Part shown: one piece after another, positions 1-7,689 of the stretch
Layout: the number at the start of each line of letters is the position of its first letter
Position numbering within the stretch: position 1 is the first letter of the stretch
Assembly: GCF_043555935.1 (NCBI RefSeq)
Contig: NZ_JBIGIB010000002.1
Location: 839,646-903,645 of the forward strand
DNA: 64,000 nt
Source of the DNA: Pelomonas baiyunensis
Lineage (GTDB): Bacteria > Pseudomonadota > Gammaproteobacteria > Burkholderiales > Burkholderiaceae_C
Direction: 5' to 3'
Position numbers and translations under genes: made by a program
The notes under the pieces: generated by a model
Told to the model about the DNA's origin: nothing
Seen by the model: only the letters and a program-made list of their open reading frames with translations
The model's database searches: none

Positions 1-2015
1 CACTCCCGGGCCAGGGCGTCCACCGGGCTCAGCGCGGCGGCGCGGCGGGCGGGCAGGGTGCCGAACACCAGCCCCACGGCGCTGGACACCGCAAACGCCA
101 CGCCCAGTGCGGCCCAACTCACGGTCACGTGCAGGTGCGTTTGCACCGCATTCACCGCCTGTGCGGCCAGCCAGCTCAGGGCCACGCCCACCAGGCCACC
201 CAGGCAACACAGCACCACCGCTTCGATCAGGAACTGCAGGCGCACATCGGCCTGCCGCGCGCCGATGGCCATGCGGATGCCGATCTCGCGCGTGCGCTCC
301 GACACCGACACCAGCATGATGTTCATCACCCCCACGCCGCCCACCAGCAGCGAGATCGCCGCCACGCCGGCAAACAGCGCGGCCATGGCGCTGGTCACGC
401 CCTGGAATTTTCGGAACTCTTCTTCGCCGTTCCAGGTGCCGAAGTCCTCGCGGCCGTGCAAGGCCTTGAGCCGGTGCACGATCTGCTCGCGCACCTGCTG
501 TGGCGGCACCGTCAGGTCCAGCAGCACGTCGAAGTTGTCGACATCGGCGCGCGCATCCAGCTTGCGGGCGAAGGTGGTTTGCGGCAAGTACAACTGCCCC
601 AGCCAGCTGCCGAAGCTGAAGGCACCACCCTCGGACGCCACCACCCCCACCACCGTGAACGGCAGGGCGGCCGTGGGCGGCGGCGGCATGCCGGGCTGGG
701 CCACGGCCGCGTCACCCATGCCGCCCATCGGGTTCACGAAGACGAGTTGGCCGAGCGGCGACTCGCCCTTCTTGAACAGCGCATCGCGCGACTTTTCATC
801 GATGACCGCCACCTGGCTGCGCGTCTCGAAGTCCATCGCGTTGAAGTAGCGGCCCTGCACCAGCTTGAGCTTGCGGGCCTTGAGCGTGTTGGGGTCACCG
901 CCCACGGCTTCCAGCATGGCGTCACGCGACTGGTGACGGGCCGTGAGTTGCATTTGCCGGTTCAGGGTGACGCCCTTGACACCGGGCAGGGCGCGCAGGG
1001 AGTCGATTTCATGCGGCCGGAACGGCTGCGGCACCGCGCCCGGCGGCAGGCCGGGGTTGCCCCGCCACACCGGAATGCGGCCGGAGATGAGGCTGCTGAG
1101 GTCGGTCTCGATGGAGTCGCGCGCCGCGCTCGTGAGCGCCACGATGCTGACCACCGACGCGATGCCGATGCTGATGCCCAGCATCGACAGCGCCGTGCGC
1201 AGCCGGTTGCCGCGCAGGGCCAGTAGCGCGGTGGCCACGGCTTCGCGCCACTGCACTTGCAGCCGGCGCAACCGGCCGCCCTGGTGCACTGGCGGCGCAT
1301 CGCTGAGCTGAGGCGGCACGGGCGTGTGGTCGGGCGGGGTGCCGCTGTCGGCCACCACCTTGCCGTCTTTCAGCTCGATCACCCGGCGCGCGTGGGCGGC
1401 CACCGCCGCGTCGTGCGTGACGAGGATGATGGTGTGGCCGCGCTCGTGCAGCTCGCGCAGCAGGCGCAGCATCTCAGCGCCAGAGGCGGAGTCCAGCGCG
1501 CCAGTGGGTTCGTCGGCCAGGATGATCTGGCCGCCGTTCATCAGCGCACGGGCAATGGACACGCGCTGCTGCTGGCCGCCGGACAGTTCGTTGGGCCGGT
1601 GGTGCAGTCGCTCGCCCAGGCCCAGGCGCTCCAGCAGCGCGCGGGCACGAGCCAGCCGGGCGCCCACGCCCACGCCGGCGTACACGGCGGGCAGCGCGGC
1701 GTTGCCGCGGGCGTCCAGGTGGGGCAGCAGGTGGTAGCGCTGGAAGATGAAGCCGAAACGCTCGCGGCGCAGGGCGGCCAGTTCGTCCGCGCCCAACGTT
1801 CCGGCGTCTTGGCCGTCGATGTGGAAGCTGCCGCGCGTGGGGTTGTCCAGGCAGCCCAGCACGTTCATCAGCGTGCTCTTGCCCGAGCCCGACTGACCCA
1901 TGATGGCCACGAACTCGCCGGCCTCGATGGACAGGCTGACGCCATCCAGCGCGGGCACGTCGATTTCGCCGAGTTGGTAGTGCCGGGCGACGTCCTTCAG
2001 TTCGATCAGAGGCAT
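1..2015 (-). CDS. macB: MacB-type ABC exporter, fused ATPase and permease (last codon or stop outside window)
   Basis: The inner-membrane component of a MacAB-type tripartite exporter (macrolides, peptides or lipids in known relatives). The ATPase comes first: Walker A GQSGSGKST at residues 40-48, the signature LSGGQQQRV near 145, and ADEPTGALD as Walker B near 165. The frame runs on without a stop into a permease half. That half has a first membrane helix near residue 275, a large periplasmic domain, and a C-terminal membrane block beginning with the family motif GVMNIMLVSVSERTREIGIR. The reading ends with SPVDALARE, where MacB proteins normally end, so only the stop or a few residues are missing at the window edge (about 671 codons seen). 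The start is ATG at 2015 with GGAGG seven bases upstream. The adaptor gene macA lies upstream on the same strand across a repeat-filled spacer. No TolC gene is in view, and the substrate is not known. Confidence 0.93.
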   Translation of the reverse strand, partial: MPLIELKDVARHYQLGEIDVPALDGVSLSIEAGEFVAIMGQSGSGKSTLMNVLGCLDNPTRGSFHIDGQDAGTLGADELAALRRERFGFIFQRYHLLPHLDARGNAALPAVYAGVGVGARLARARALLERLGLGERLHHRPNELSGGQQQRVSIARALMNGGQIILADEPTGALDSASGAEMLRLLRELHERGHTIILVTHDAAVAAHARRVIELKDGKVVADSGTPPDHTPVPPQLSDAPPVHQGGRLRRLQVQWREAVATALLALRGNRLRTALSMLGISIGIASVVSIVALTSAARDSIETDLSSLISGRIPVWRGNPGLPPGAVPQPFRPHEIDSLRALPGVKGVTLNRQMQLTARHQSRDAMLEAVGGDPNTLKARKLKLVQGRYFNAMDFETRSQVAVIDEKSRDALFKKGESPLGQLVFVNPMGGMGDAAVAQPGMPPPPTAALPFTVVGVVASEGGAFSFGSWLGQLYLPQTTFARKLDARADVDNFDVLLDLTVPPQQVREQIVHRLKALHGREDFGTWNGEEEFRKFQGVTSAMAALFAGVAAISLLVGGVGVMNIMLVSVSERTREIGIRMAIGARQADVRLQFLIEAVVLCCLGGLVGVALSWLAAQAVNAVQTHLHVTVSWAALGVAFAVSSAVGLVFGTLPARRAAALSPVDALARE

Positions 2016-2655
2016 TCGTTGGCCTCCGGCGAGAGGGTGCTTGTGGCGAGTGCGATGCCGGGAATTCGCCCCGGCGAGCGACCTTCTTTTTGAGCGACCA
2101 AAAAGAAGGCAAAAAGTCGCCCCTGACCGCGTCGGCCCTTTGCTTCGCAGCGGGCTTCCCTGCGGTGCTCGCAGCTTGCAACCCCGCCCGGAACTCGCTT
2201 CGCTACGCTGCGCTCAAACAACCGTGCGGAGTCAGAAGTTGAGGCGAGCTGCGCTCGCGGTTGCAAGCCGCTGCGCTCCTCGGCGACGCTAAAAGGGGGG
2301 TGAATGAACAGCCAGCGCCAGCCGGCGTGCGGGTTTGGCTGTTGGATTTCGGCTGTTTGCCGTTCGGGGGCTCCCCTTCTAAACCGCCGAGAAGCGCAGA
2401 AGCCCGGGGCGCGCGCGCAGCGCGCATCAAGGACTGACTTCGCGCCGCCTGTTTGAACGGAGCGTAGCGAAGTGAGTTCGGCGCGGCCCTGGGCTTCGAG
2501 CATCGCAGGGAACCCGGCTCCGCCGGGCGGTTTTGCAGGGGCGCGTTCTTTGCTTACTTTCTTGCGCGCGCAAGAAAGTGAGTCGGCCGCCGGGCCGAAA
2601 TCCCGGCTGGGCCGTGGCGTCAAGCCGCGGCAGGTCGGAGCGAAGCGAGTCATGC
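2016..2655. repeat. 640-bp spacer between macA and macB made of inverted repeats
   Basis: No credible gene is seen here; short open frames exist on both strands but have no family features. The spacer is close to one long imperfect inverted repeat. The 30 bases at 2191-2220 match the reverse complement of 2450-2479 at 27 of 30 positions, and about 2150-2177 pairs with about 2490-2517 less well. Each outer end carries its own hairpin: 2082-2109 (10-bp arms CCTTCTTTTT/AAAAAGAAGG) and 2556-2579 (a perfect 24-bp palindrome). The element therefore looks like two copies of an interspersed repeat in opposite orientation. It lies inside the presumed macA-macB transcript. Confidence 0.75.
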
Positions 2656-3810
2656 TCAGTTGCTGGCAGCACTGGCACCCGATGCCGCCGCATCCGCCGC
2701 GCTCGGCGGTGCCAGCAGCACCTTCTCGCCAGCCTTCAGGCCGTCGAGGACCTGTACCTTGGCGCCGTCCTGCAGGCCCACCTTGACCTGGCGGGGCGTC
2801 TGCTTGTTGGCGGCATCCAGCACCTGCACCGTGAAGCGGCCATCCTTGCCGCGCTCGCCCAGGGCCACCACCGGCATGGTCAGCACCTGCTTGGCCGCGC
2901 CGGTCTCGATGTCGACCTGCACGGTCATGTCGCTGAAGAGCGTGCGCTCGCGGTTGGCCACCTCGAACAGCACGTTGTAGAACACCGCGTTGCCCACGCG
3001 TTCGGGCACGGGTTGGATCACGCGCACCTTGCCCTCGTAGCGCTGGCCTTCGCCCGACAGCGTGGTGAAGCGGGCGGTTTGACCCACCTTGACCGCCTGG
3101 ATGTCGGCCTCGGGCACCTTGGTGCGCACGGTGATGGTGTCCAGGTCTGCCAGCGTCACGATGACGGGCGTGATCTGCACGGAAATCAGCGTCTGGCCCA
3201 CCTGCACCGGCAGGTTGACGACCGTGCCCGCCATTGGCGCGGTGATGCGGGTGTACGACAGGTTGACCTTGCGCTTGTCCAACTCCGCCTGCAGGCGCTT
3301 CAGGTTGGCGGCCTGGCCGCGCAGGTCGGCCTCGATCTTGGCCAGTTCCACCTCGGCCCGCTCGGCCTCCACGCCGGCCGTGGCCTGGCCCGCCAACAGG
3401 CGCTGCTGCCGCTGCAGTTCGCGGCGGGCGGCCTCGGCGTCCACCCGGCGGCTGTCCAGGGCCGCGCTGGCCTGGGCCACGGCGGCTTCAGCCTGGGCCA
3501 CGTCGCTGCGGGCGAGTTCGGGGTCCAGGCTCACGAGCAGGTCGCCCTTGTTGACCTGCTGGCCCAGTTCCACGTGGATGGTTTGCACCTGGCCGCTGAC
3601 CTGCGCGCCCACATCCACCTTGGTCTTGGCTTGCAGCACGCCCGCGGCTTGCGCGGTTTGGGTCACATCGGCCACGGCCACCACGCCGCTCGGCGGCGCG
3701 GGCGGCGCGGCCGGCGTGCGGGTGAACCACCAAGCGGCGGCACCAGCCACCACCACGGCCAACACGATCAGGCGCAGGCGCCAGCGTTTCAGAACAGAGG
3801 CAGCTTTCAT
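2656..3810 (-). CDS. macA: MacA-like periplasmic adaptor (membrane fusion protein) of the exporter
   Basis: A 384-residue HlyD/RND-type adaptor that should link MacB to an outer-membrane channel. An N-terminal membrane anchor (about residues 10-28, ending AAAWWFTRTP) is followed by the first half of a biotinyl-lipoyl-like domain (VDVGAQVSGQVQTIHVELGQ). A long alpha-helical hairpin follows (about 100-180, rich in Ala, Glu, Gln and Arg), then the second lipoyl half (ITAPMAGTVVNLPVQVGQ) and a beta-barrel region. The open frame extends upstream, but ATG at 3810 is preferred. It has GGGAGG just upstream and places the anchor at the N-terminus. It precedes macB on the same strand, so the pair is probably co-expressed despite the repeat spacer. 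Confidence 0.92.
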   Translation of the reverse strand: MKAASVLKRWRLRLIVLAVVVAGAAAWWFTRTPAAPPAPPSGVVAVADVTQTAQAAGVLQAKTKVDVGAQVSGQVQTIHVELGQQVNKGDLLVSLDPELARSDVAQAEAAVAQASAALDSRRVDAEAARRELQRQQRLLAGQATAGVEAERAEVELAKIEADLRGQAANLKRLQAELDKRKVNLSYTRITAPMAGTVVNLPVQVGQTLISVQITPVIVTLADLDTITVRTKVPEADIQAVKVGQTARFTTLSGEGQRYEGKVRVIQPVPERVGNAVFYNVLFEVANRERTLFSDMTVQVDIETGAAKQVLTMPVVALGERGKDGRFTVQVLDAANKQTPRQVKVGLQDGAKVQVLDGLKAGEKVLLAPPSAADAAASGASAASN

Positions 3811-3968
3811 GTCCCTCCCAGGACGTCGGGGTTCAAGCCCAACAGGTCGACGGTGGCGCGGTGCCGACGTTCGGGCCCGCACTCGGCGCCCGCGCATGGT
3901 TCAGTGGCGCGGGCGTGTTGGCAAAAGTCATGCACGCCCTCTGGGCTGGGGCGGTGCGGAGCCGCGCT

Positions 3969-5873
3969 TCAGCGGCTGTGCGAGGTCAGCCGCGCCAGGG
4001 GCGACGCGGTGCTCACGCCGGGTGCAGCCATGGCCGTGCGGGCGGGCTTGGTGTCCTCATCTTCGGGGCCGCCGGTCAGGGCCGCGATGCTGTCGGGGCT
4101 GCGGCGCATGGCCACGCCCACGGCCAGGATGTCGATGACCAGCAGGTGCAGGATGCGGCTGACCATGGGCAGGTGGGTGGCGATGTCTTCGATGTGGTCG
4201 ACGATCAGCGTCACATCGGCCTTCTTGGCCAGCGGGCTCTGGCTGGCGGTGATGGCCACCACCTTGGCGCCGCGCTCCTGGGCCTTCTCCACCACACTGA
4301 TCAGTTCGGGCAGGCGGCCGCCGCTGCTGATGACCACGGCCACGTCGCCCTCACGCAGCACGTCCGCGGCCAAGAGTTGCAGGCGCGGGTCGGTGTAGGC
4401 GCCGCAGGGCATGCCGAAGCGCAGGAACTTGAACTGCGCGTCTTGCGCCACCACGCTGTAGTGCCCCAGCGCAAAGAACTCGATGCGGCTGGCGGCCAGC
4501 AGCATGTCGGTGGCGCGGTCGATGGTGTCGCGGTTCAGGTGGCTGCGCACCTGCAGGATGGCGCTGGCGGTGTTGCCCAGCACCTTGGCGCCCAACTCCA
4601 GCATGGAGTCGTTGGTGTTGACCTGCGTGTGCGTGACGGGCACGGTGCCGGTCAGGCCCGAGGCCAAGCGCAGCTTGAAGTCCGACAGGCCCTCGCAGCC
4701 GAGCGAGCGGCAAAAGCGAATCACCGTGGGCTGGCTCACGCCGGCGGCCCGGGCGATTTCGGCGATCGGGTCGTTCAGCACCGAGCGCGGCTGGGCCAGC
4801 ACCAGGTCGGCCACGCGCAGTTCCGCCGGCGACAGCTCGCTGCGCGCGCGGCGGATCTGGCCCAGGATGGCCGAACCCGGCGACGCCTGCAGGTTGCGCA
4901 GCTGGTTTTCAAGAATGGCCGACGCGCCCTTGAACGTGGCGTTCTCGGCCGTGATGACGAAGGTGGGAATGGCGGCCACGTAGTCCCGGAAGCGGCCCTT
5001 GTCTTCAAAGCGCTCGCGGAACGGGCTGCGGTCGAAGTACTCGCCCAGGCGCGGCACGATGCCGCCGCCGATGTAAATGCCGCCCAGCGAGCCCAGCGTC
5101 ACGGCCAGGTTGGCCGCGGCGGTGCCCAGCAGGCCGCAGAACACCTCCAGCGTCTCCAGGCACAGGGCGTCCTGCTCGTCCAAGGCCTGCTGGGTGATGG
5201 CGGGCGCGGTCAGCGGCTGCACGGTGCGGCCGTGGCGGTCGGCCAGGGCGCGGTAGATCAGTTCCAGCCCGGGGCCGGAAATCAGTCGCTCGTAGGACAC
5301 GTGGTCCAGCGTCTTCCAGGCGAACTTGAGGATGTCCATCTCGCGTTCGTCGCGCGGGCCGAAGTTGACGTGGCCGCCCTCGGTGCCCAGCGCAATCCAG
5401 CCTTCGCCCGCCGGAATCAGGCCCGACACGCCCAGGCCCGTGCCCGCACCCAGCAGGCCGATGACGCTGGGCCGGCGGGCTTGGCCGCCGCCGACCTGGC
5501 GCACATCCACCTCCGCCAGGCGGGGCAGGGCCATGGCCAGGGCGGTGAAGTCGTTCACCACCACCAGCGTGTCCAGGCCCAGGCGCTGGCGCATGTCGTC
5601 GATGGAGAACTGCCAGTGGTAGTTCGTCATCCGCACGCGGTCGCCTTCCACGGGGTTGGCGATGGCCACCGCGGCATGGGCAATTTGCTGGGGCCCGCCG
5701 TCTTGCCAGCTCAAACCCGAGAGGTAGGCCTGCACCGCGGTTTGGAAGTCGGCATGGTCGGCGCAGCGCAGCGACGCCGTCTGCGTGAATTCACCCGGGC
5801 CGATTTCCAGCGTGAACCGGGCGTAGGTGCCGCCAATATCGGCAAGCAGTCGGGGGCTGTCAAAACGGGGCAT
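3969..5873 (-). CDS. Bifunctional glucokinase / RpiR-family transcriptional regulator
   Basis: A 634-residue fusion. Residues 1 to about 330 form a bacterial glucokinase (ATP + glucose to glucose 6-phosphate): phosphate motif LLADIGGTYARF, LLGAGTGLGV, TEGGHVNFGP and IYIGGGIVPRLGEYF. Residues about 345-420 are an RpiR helix-turn-helix (IAEIARAAGVSQPTVIRFCR). Residues about 460-600 are a SIS sugar-phosphate-binding domain (ALGHYSVVAQDAQFKFLRFG and VAVVISSGGRLPELISVV). The same fusion is known in Burkholderia and relatives. The protein could couple glucose phosphorylation to sensing of a sugar phosphate. Its start at 5873 has only a weak ribosome site. A palindrome (5986-6000) lies 112 bases upstream, consistent with autoregulation. 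It is the only helix-turn-helix regulator of sugar genes in the window. Confidence 0.95.
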   Translation of the reverse strand: MPRFDSPRLLADIGGTYARFTLEIGPGEFTQTASLRCADHADFQTAVQAYLSGLSWQDGGPQQIAHAAVAIANPVEGDRVRMTNYHWQFSIDDMRQRLGLDTLVVVNDFTALAMALPRLAEVDVRQVGGGQARRPSVIGLLGAGTGLGVSGLIPAGEGWIALGTEGGHVNFGPRDEREMDILKFAWKTLDHVSYERLISGPGLELIYRALADRHGRTVQPLTAPAITQQALDEQDALCLETLEVFCGLLGTAAANLAVTLGSLGGIYIGGGIVPRLGEYFDRSPFRERFEDKGRFRDYVAAIPTFVITAENATFKGASAILENQLRNLQASPGSAILGQIRRARSELSPAELRVADLVLAQPRSVLNDPIAEIARAAGVSQPTVIRFCRSLGCEGLSDFKLRLASGLTGTVPVTHTQVNTNDSMLELGAKVLGNTASAILQVRSHLNRDTIDRATDMLLAASRIEFFALGHYSVVAQDAQFKFLRFGMPCGAYTDPRLQLLAADVLREGDVAVVISSGGRLPELISVVEKAQERGAKVVAITASQSPLAKKADVTLIVDHIEDIATHLPMVSRILHLLVIDILAVGVAMRRSPDSIAALTGGPEDEDTKPARTAMAAPGVSTASPLARLTSHSR

Positions 5874-5985
5874 GAGCGCTACCGGAAACGGCGGGAACGA
5901 GGGACGGCGGATTATTCAGCAGGCCTGAGTGCGGCCCGGCGAACCCAGGGCCTGCGCCCTGCGGCCGGCTGGTGCGAAAGGAGTT

Positions 5986-6000
5986 TGTAGCTTCACTACA
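5986..6000. promoter_or_regulatory. RpiR/HexR-like operator, site A
   Basis: TGTAGCTTCACTACA, a dyad with perfect 5-bp arms. It lies 112 bases upstream of the glucokinase-RpiR start, on the side nearer that gene. It matches the repeated motif found at six other places in the window. Confidence 0.65.
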
Positions 6001-6041
6001 GGCGGCGTGACAGCGTGTTCTCCCTGGGGAATCGGCAAACT

Positions 6042-6053
6042 GGAACCGGTTCC
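6042..6053. promoter_or_regulatory. 12-bp palindrome, possible LacI-family operator
   Basis: GGAACCGGTTCC is a perfect dyad midway between operator sites A and B. The shape fits LacI/GalR-type operators, but no LacI-family gene is in the window, so the binding protein is unknown. Confidence 0.3.
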
Positions 6054-6100
6054 GGTGTCGCTGGGTTTGGCGTCAGGGCGGTTGTGGATTGTGGAAAACC

Positions 6101-6115
6101 TGTAGTTTTGCTACC
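6101..6115. promoter_or_regulatory. RpiR/HexR-like operator, site B
   Basis: TGTAGTTTTGCTACC differs from a perfect TGTAG...CTACA dyad only at the last base. It lies 105 bases upstream of the plus-strand glucokinase ATG. Its core is identical to site F in front of the pullulanase gene. Confidence 0.65.
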
Positions 6116-6219
6116 GTCCGAATTGACGCAGATTTTCTATTTCTTCCCGTGTTTTCCATCAGAACGTTTATCAAAACCTTCCCCGCCGCACTGCCCAAAC
6201 TGTTGAAGGGGTGTGCAGC

Positions 6220-7212
6220 ATGACGGCCGCCTACCCCTGGTTGGTGGCGGACGTGGGCGGCACCAACGCCCGGTTCGGCACGGTGGCAGGCCCGGGCGCT
6301 GCGGTGGAAGACGTGCGCGTGCTGCCGGTGGCCGCGCACGCCGGCCCGGCGGCGGCGGTGCGTGCCTATCTGGCAGGCCGGCCAGCGGACACCCCAGCGC
6401 CGCGCAGCGCGGCGTTCGCCTTGGCCACGGCACTGGATGGCGACCGGATCGAGCTCACCAATGGCGCGTGGAGCTTCTCCCGCGCGCAAACCCAGCAAGA
6501 CCTCGGTTTGCAGACCCTGCTGTGCCTGAATGATTTCGAGGCGCAGGCGTTGTCGCTGCCGAAGTTGTCGGGTGACCAGCTGCGCAGTTGGGATGGCGCG
6601 CGGCTCGCCCCGCGGGATGTGGCCGCTGGCACGGTGATGGCCGTCATCGGCCCCGGCACGGGCTTGGGCGTGGGCGGCGTCATTCGCGCCCCCGGCCGTT
6701 GGCTGGCGGTGCCGGGTGAGGGCGGCCATGCCACGCTGGCGCCGGGGGATGACTTCGAGAGCGATGTGCTGCGCGCTGCGCGCCGCGAGTTCCCGCACGT
6801 GTCGGCCGAGCGCTTCCTGTCGGGCATCGGCCTGCCGGTGTTGTGCCGCTCGGTGGCGGCAGTGCTGGGGCAGGGCGAGGATGTTTCGGCGCTCGCCCCG
6901 GAGCACATCGTGGCGCGCGGTTTGTCGGGCGAGTCGGCGGCCTGCAGCCGCACGCTGGATGTGTTCTGCGCCATGCTCGGCGGGTTTGCCGGCAATGTGG
7001 CGCTGACCTTGGGCGCACGGGGTGGCATGTTCATCGGCGGCGGCATCGTGCCGCGCCTGGGCGAGCGCTTCTTCCAGTCGGAATTCCGGCGCCGGTTCGA
7101 GGCCAAGGGGCGCTTCCAGGGGTTCCTGGCCGGCATTCCCACCGCGTTGATCACCGACACGCTGGCGGCGCTGTCTGGGGCCGCCTTGGCGCTGGAGCAG
7201 GCCGACAGCTGA
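6220..7212 (+). CDS. glk: Glucokinase (stand-alone)
   Basis: A 330-residue glucokinase of the same family as the kinase half of the divergent fusion gene. It shows LVADVGGTNARF near the N-terminus, LLCLNDFEAQALSLP, VIGPGTGLGVGG, EGGHATLAP and FIGGGIVPRLGERF. ATG at 6220 is preferred over GTG at 6211 because AAGGGG sits eight bases before it. It should phosphorylate free glucose released from maltodextrins in the cytoplasm. A strong terminator follows at 7260-7291, so it appears to be a single-gene transcript. Having two glucokinases back to back around shared operators suggests separate control of catalytic and regulatory copies. Confidence 0.93.
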   Translation: MTAAYPWLVADVGGTNARFGTVAGPGAAVEDVRVLPVAAHAGPAAAVRAYLAGRPADTPAPRSAAFALATALDGDRIELTNGAWSFSRAQTQQDLGLQTLLCLNDFEAQALSLPKLSGDQLRSWDGARLAPRDVAAGTVMAVIGPGTGLGVGGVIRAPGRWLAVPGEGGHATLAPGDDFESDVLRAARREFPHVSAERFLSGIGLPVLCRSVAAVLGQGEDVSALAPEHIVARGLSGESAACSRTLDVFCAMLGGFAGNVALTLGARGGMFIGGGIVPRLGERFFQSEFRRRFEAKGRFQGFLAGIPTALITDTLAALSGAALALEQADS

Positions 7213-7259
7213 CACGTTCGTTGGTCCGGCGCCTGCCGCGCCGGCCGTGAGCTCCTTCA

Positions 7260-7291
7260 AGGGGCGCTGCACATCGCGGCGCCCCTTTTTT
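7260..7291 (+). terminator. Rho-independent terminator after glk
   Basis: Inverted arms GGGGCGC (7261-7267) and GCGCCCC (7279-7285) are followed directly by six T. This is a standard intrinsic terminator 48 bases after the glk stop. Confidence 0.85.
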
Positions 7292-7422
7292 CTTTACCGA
7301 CCTTTTGTGGGCCTGACACGCCGCACTTCGCTGTCGCCTTGCGGCAACGGGTGGCGTGCGGGGCTTGCATGTGGCTTGTTTTGGGCGCATGCGTCGAGCT
7401 GTTGCCGCACCTTGTGTGGCCA

Positions 7423-7437
7423 TGTAGTTGCGCTACA
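7423..7437. promoter_or_regulatory. RpiR/HexR-like operator, site C
   Basis: TGTAGTTGCGCTACA, with 5-bp perfect dyad arms. It lies 252 bases upstream of the TonB-receptor ATG. It is the only copy in this region, unlike the paired sites in the divergent regions. Confidence 0.6.
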
Positions 7438-7689
7438 GAATCGCGCCACTCGAGGGCATTCAAATCGATCAGACCCCTCGTTTTCACCAAACCAACTCGG
7501 GCAAACCCTCGGTTTCGACTCGAAATCCGGTCGCTTTCGCGCAACGTCTAGGGTTTACGTAAGTGTGGTTGGAAATCTAGTTTTGATACAAACTCGTTCG
7601 AGACGTTGGGTTCTCGCCCCGTCCAAGCTGCGCCGAGCCAGATGCGGCCGCGCGGGCCTAGCCGATTTCCATAAACCAAGGAGACATCC

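Larger units (their letters stand above)
5874..6219. promoter_or_regulatory. Divergent regulatory region between the two glucokinase genes
   Basis: A 346-bp spacer with no open frame of note. It carries two copies of the 15-bp TGTAG...CTACA palindrome (5986-6000 and 6101-6115; centres 115 bp apart). Between them is a perfect 12-bp palindrome, GGAACCGGTTCC, at 6042-6053. That has the central CG and dyad typical of LacI/GalR-type operators, though this assignment is a guess. The stretch 6100-6180 is AT-richer than its surroundings and likely holds the promoter of the plus-strand glucokinase, but no clear -35/-10 pair could be fixed. Confidence 0.6.
7213..7689 (+). promoter_or_regulatory. 477-bp non-coding region: glk terminator and TonB-receptor control region
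   Basis: No supported gene. It contains the glk terminator (7260-7291), an RpiR/HexR-like operator (7423-7437) and a box, TTCAAATCGATCAGA, at 7459-7473. The last 150 bases before the receptor ATG are AT-richer and probably hold the promoter and a long leader. A good ribosome site (AAGGAG) sits seven bases before the ATG at 7690. Confidence 0.55.

Noticed and set aside
129..1226. Long plus-strand open frame opposite the exporter gene
   Set aside because: It is antisense to macB, whose ATPase and permease motifs are unmistakable. The antisense product is low-complexity and rich in His, Ala and Arg, typical of GC-rich shadow frames.
2041..2650. Several small open frames in the macA-macB spacer
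   Set aside because: The region is an inverted repeat. The frames overlap on both strands and lack start signals or family motifs.
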